Positions 5,188-7,424 of a stretch of 7,424 bases of DNA are shown piece by piece. Below the pieces are notes generated by a model. It was not told where the DNA came from. It worked only from the letters and a program-made list of their open reading frames with translations, and did no database searches. The translations under genes were made by a program, and so were the position numbers. The stretch lies in NCBI GenBank assembly GCA_012521855.1, contig JAAYLO010000317.1, positions 1-7,424 on the forward strand, given 5' to 3'. Position 1 is the first letter of the stretch, and every line of letters begins with the position of its first letter. Origin of the DNA: Halanaerobiaceae bacterium. GTDB lineage: Bacteria > Bacillota > Halanaerobiia > Halanaerobiales > DTU029.

Positions 5188-6033
5188 TCATCCCTTTATA
5201 CCGCTGGCAGCTATACCTTCTACAAAATAACGCTGGGCGAGAAAAAATATGATAAGTAATGGTAAGATAGTCACCAGTGACATTGCGAATAATGCACCCC
5301 AATTTACTGCTGCAGCATTATCAAGGAATAATCTCAAACCAAGGGAAAGAGTAAATCTGCCTACATTATTTATATACAATAATTGATTTAGAAAGTCATT
5401 CCATGACCACATCAATGAAAAGAGGCTTATGCTGATTATGGCAGGTTTACAATTAGGTAAAATCACACTCCAGAACAGCCTGAAATGATTACAGCCATCT
5501 ACAATTGCTGCTTCATCCAGCTCCCGGGGAATCCCCCTGATGAACTGGACCATAAGATAGATAAAAAATGCTCCAGAAAACTGGGCAGCAAAGGCCGGGA
5601 TAATTAATGGTTTATAAGAATTTATCCATCCGAATTTTGAATACAACATATACCTGGGTACCATCAATACCTGTTGCGGCAACATCAGGGTAGCCATCAA
5701 TATTGTAAATAGGAGATTTTTCAGAGGGAAATTGAGCCTTGCAAAAGCATATCCAGCCAGTGTAGTACTTATTACACTACCAATCACTATCAAAGAGCAT
5801 ACATAAAAAGTATTTAAAAAAAATGTACCAAAAGAATGTTCCGGCAGTGCAAACCATCCCTCAACGTAATTGCTCCACATCCATTTTTCCGGCAAAATAC
5901 TGCCAGGAGCAAATATCTCATGATTTGCCTTAACACTCCCTAAAAAGAGCCAGATGACGGGGTAAAGCATAATCAGCGTAAATAGCAGCAGAAAGATATA
6001 GTTTCCAATCTTTCCAGTCCATTTTCTGGTCAT
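5188..6033 (-). CDS. carbohydrate ABC transporter permease, MalG type
   Basis: This is an inner-subunit permease of a CUT1 sugar importer, expected to pair with the MalF-type protein encoded upstream. From the ATG at 6033 it has 281 residues, normal for the family, with about six membrane segments. The EAA loop that docks the ATPase is intact: ELDEAAIVDG (171-180) running to VILP (190-193). The C-terminal YFVEGIAASGIKG is typical. An in-frame ATG at 6045 directly abuts the GGAGG (complement of 6046-6050), too close to be used, so the ATG at 6033, twelve bases downstream of GGAGG, is preferred. The ribosome site lies in the 8-base gap after the upstream stop, suggesting translational coupling. 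It is the last gene of the operon. No ATPase gene follows, so a shared MsmX-like ATPase is likely. The sugar cannot be told. Confidence 0.92.
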   Translation of the reverse strand: MTRKWTGKIGNYIFLLLFTLIMLYPVIWLFLGSVKANHEIFAPGSILPEKWMWSNYVEGWFALPEHSFGTFFLNTFYVCSLIVIGSVISTTLAGYAFARLNFPLKNLLFTILMATLMLPQQVLMVPRYMLYSKFGWINSYKPLIIPAFAAQFSGAFFIYLMVQFIRGIPRELDEAAIVDGCNHFRLFWSVILPNCKPAIISISLFSLMWSWNDFLNQLLYINNVGRFTLSLGLRLFLDNAAAVNWGALFAMSLVTILPLLIIFFLAQRYFVEGIAASGIKG

Positions 6034-6053
6034 TGTTTTGACCATCCTCCTTA

Positions 6054-6563
6054 CTAACTTTCATAATACACCCAGAACCTTGATGTAAAGAATAATACTC
6101 CTGTTACAGCCAGTATAACCAGTAACAGAATCCAGGACATGGCGCTGGCATAACCCATTTCTGAAGCCATAAAGCCTTTGTCATAAATATATAGCACCAT
6201 GAACAGGGTTTCACTCAATGGTCCGCCTTTAGTTATTACAAATGCAGAAGTAAAAGTCTGGAATGAACTTATCATCTGCAGGATCTGATTAAATAATATT
6301 ATGGGGGATAAGATGGGCAAGGTCACATGTATAAAACTCTGCAACCTATTTGCACCGTCAATCTCGGCTGCTTCATAAAGAGAAGCCGGTATATTCCTCA
6401 AACCTGCAAGGAAAATGACCATTGAGGAACCAAACTGCCAGACTGACAAAATAACCAGGACATATAATGCTGTACGGGGATTAGCAATCCAGTTTCTGCC
6501 CCCTATACCCCATACAGCCAGAATAGATTGATAACTCCTCTGGGGCCAAATAACTGTGTCCAC
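6054..6563 (-). pseudogene. MalF-type sugar permease, C-terminal part after a frameshift
   Basis: This reading frame carries the second half of a CUT1 permease. Family-like sequence begins at SILAVWGIGGRNW (residues 13-25 from the GTG at 6563), and the EAA loop follows as LYEAAEIDGA (62-71) through to TLP (81-83), then further membrane segments and a normal end. The first 12 codons do not resemble the family; they overlap the end of the upstream half in a shifted frame. No ribosome site fits the GTG at 6563, so independent translation is unlikely. Correcting one missing base near 6527 would join it to the upstream half as a protein of about 314 residues, the usual MalF length. The end of the frame is intact and is followed at once by the MalG-type gene. 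Confidence 0.82.
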
Positions 6564-6997
6564 ATGGCAGCAATAGCAACACTCCCCCCGATAAGAGAAG
6601 GTAAGTACATTGCACTCCTGAAAAAATTTACTCCCTTGAGCTTTTTATTTAAAAGGACAGCAATAAATAGGGCAAAGGCCAGCCTTAATGGTTCTGAGAT
6701 AAATACAAATTTCATGGTTACCATTAAGGATTTCCGGAATTTCCAGTCTGCAAAAATGTTCTTATAGTTTTCCAGGCCGATAAATGTTGATGAAAATAGA
6801 TTGCTCCTATGTAATGAGATTATAAAAGAATTTACAAAGGGCCAGAAGGTAAAGACAAGTAATCCGATTAACCAGGGAGCAAGAAAAAGGAAAGCTGTAA
6901 AATATTCCCTTTGTTTTCTCTTTCTCAGCATCATTAAGGGCCTGTAATTATCCCTGACATCAAGATTTGTTTTTCCAGTAATGATATTATGTTTCAT
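6503..6997 (-). pseudogene. MalF-type sugar permease, N-terminal part before a frameshift
   Basis: This is the first half of the permease gene that follows the solute-binding protein. The ATG at 6997 has AAGGGA seven bases upstream and starts 35 bases after the upstream stop. A positively charged N-terminus precedes the first membrane segment (about 34-55). The periplasmic motif FIGLENYKNIF (72-82) and the MYLPSLIGGSV helix (130-140) are typical of the family. Sequence follows the family through GPRGVIN (151-157), then reads seven unrelated residues to a stop at 6503, while the continuing family sequence lies in the -1 frame. As read, it lacks the EAA ATPase-docking loop and could not form a working permease. 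A real inactivating indel, a sequencing or assembly error, or recoding are the options. Confidence 0.82.
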
Positions 6998-7032
6998 TTG
7001 AACATCCCTTGATAATTGTCCCTTAGCAATAT

Positions 7033-7424
7033 CTATTTATTTATTGCTTCCATGAACTCTTCTGCACCATCTTCTACAGAAATCAGGCCAAAAGCTATCT
7101 TCTGGCCGATTTCAGATAAGGTTATCGGCCCTAAATCCCCATATCCGCCTGGTCCTGCATAAGCCGTTTTCAATTCTCTCTTAAGGCTTTCGTCTACAAC
7201 TGCCATAACTTTTTTGTCAGTTTCACTCAATACTTCCCCCGACTCCAGTAAAGCTTCGCGTTGGGTTGTTGTTGGTAAGACTCCGCGGCAATTCCTTAAT
7301 ATCTTGGCTGCCTCCGGACTGGTAGTAAACCATTCTATAAATCTAGCAGCCTCATCTACATGTTTGCAGTTTTTTGCAATGGAGAAGATCAAACCAGGCC
7401 TTGCCATGTCCCCACTTTCACCAT
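7033..7424 (-). CDS. sugar ABC transporter solute-binding protein, C-terminal part
   Basis: The reading frame runs open to the right edge, so the N-terminus, signal peptide and lipobox are outside the window. About 130 residues remain. The stretch GESGDMARPG, then FSIAKNCKHVDEAARFIEWF and PEAAKIL, matches the C-terminal lobe of family 1 extracellular solute-binding proteins, which capture sugars outside the cell for ABC permeases. The ATG at 7407 is internal: family-like sequence continues before it. The stop at 7033 is 35 bases before the MalF-type start, consistent with the usual binding protein-MalF-MalG operon order. The ligand is not predictable from this fragment. Confidence 0.88.
   Translation of the reverse strand, partial: GESGDMARPGLIFSIAKNCKHVDEAARFIEWFTTSPEAAKILRNCRGVLPTTTQREALLESGEVLSETDKKVMAVVDESLKRELKTAYAGPGGYGDLGPITLSEIGQKIAFGLISVEDGAEEFMEAINK

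Noticed and set aside
6521..6541. Programmed -1 ribosomal frameshifting in the permease gene
   Set aside because: An SD-like AGAGGAG is present but there is no X-XXY-YYZ slippery heptamer, and such recoding is not known for MalF-type permeases. A one-base indel is simpler.

Overview
The window is AT-rich with strong GGAGG-type ribosome binding sites, frequent GTG and TTG starts and compact intrinsic terminators. This fits a low-GC Gram-positive-type bacterium (Bacillota); a clostridial or Halanaerobiales-like lineage is plausible, but the species cannot be fixed from sequence alone. No tRNA, rRNA, CRISPR array, insertion sequence or phage gene was seen.

Layout. Bases 1-13 hold the first codons of a minus-strand gene that leaves the window. 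A terminator (134-166) ends an orphan ketoacyl-ACP synthase III gene (193-1173, minus). Its leader carries a candidate promoter, a palindromic operator-like site and an inverted repeat that could hide its ribosome binding site. Next is a CPBP/CAAX-type intramembrane protease gene (1279-2196, minus; the GTG start is preferred over an upstream ATG). Diverging from it is a small zinc-ribbon protein gene (2391-2624, plus), whose promoter contains a perfect 9-bp-arm palindrome. A 12-bp-stem hairpin separates that gene from the convergent lemA/DUF3137 pair (4225 to 2664, minus). Diverging from lemA is a gene for an LppM/DUF3153-like membrane protein (4401-5138, plus), with the best promoter in the window and a palindrome at its transcription start.

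From 5188 to the right edge is a minus-strand CUT1-type sugar ABC transporter operon: the C-terminal part of a solute-binding protein, a MalF-type permease split by an apparent -1 frameshift, and an intact MalG-type permease, closed by a strong terminator (5144-5180). No ATPase follows, so the transporter presumably uses a shared ATPase encoded elsewhere, as many Bacillota sugar importers do.

How the genes relate. The middle of the window (CPBP protease, LemA, DUF3137, LppM-like) is rich in envelope proteins of poorly known role. The left gene concerns fatty-acid initiation and the right block concerns sugar uptake. No wholly new system is evident. The most interesting signals are regulatory: the possible fabH ribosome-site sequestration, the three palindromes, and the broken permease.
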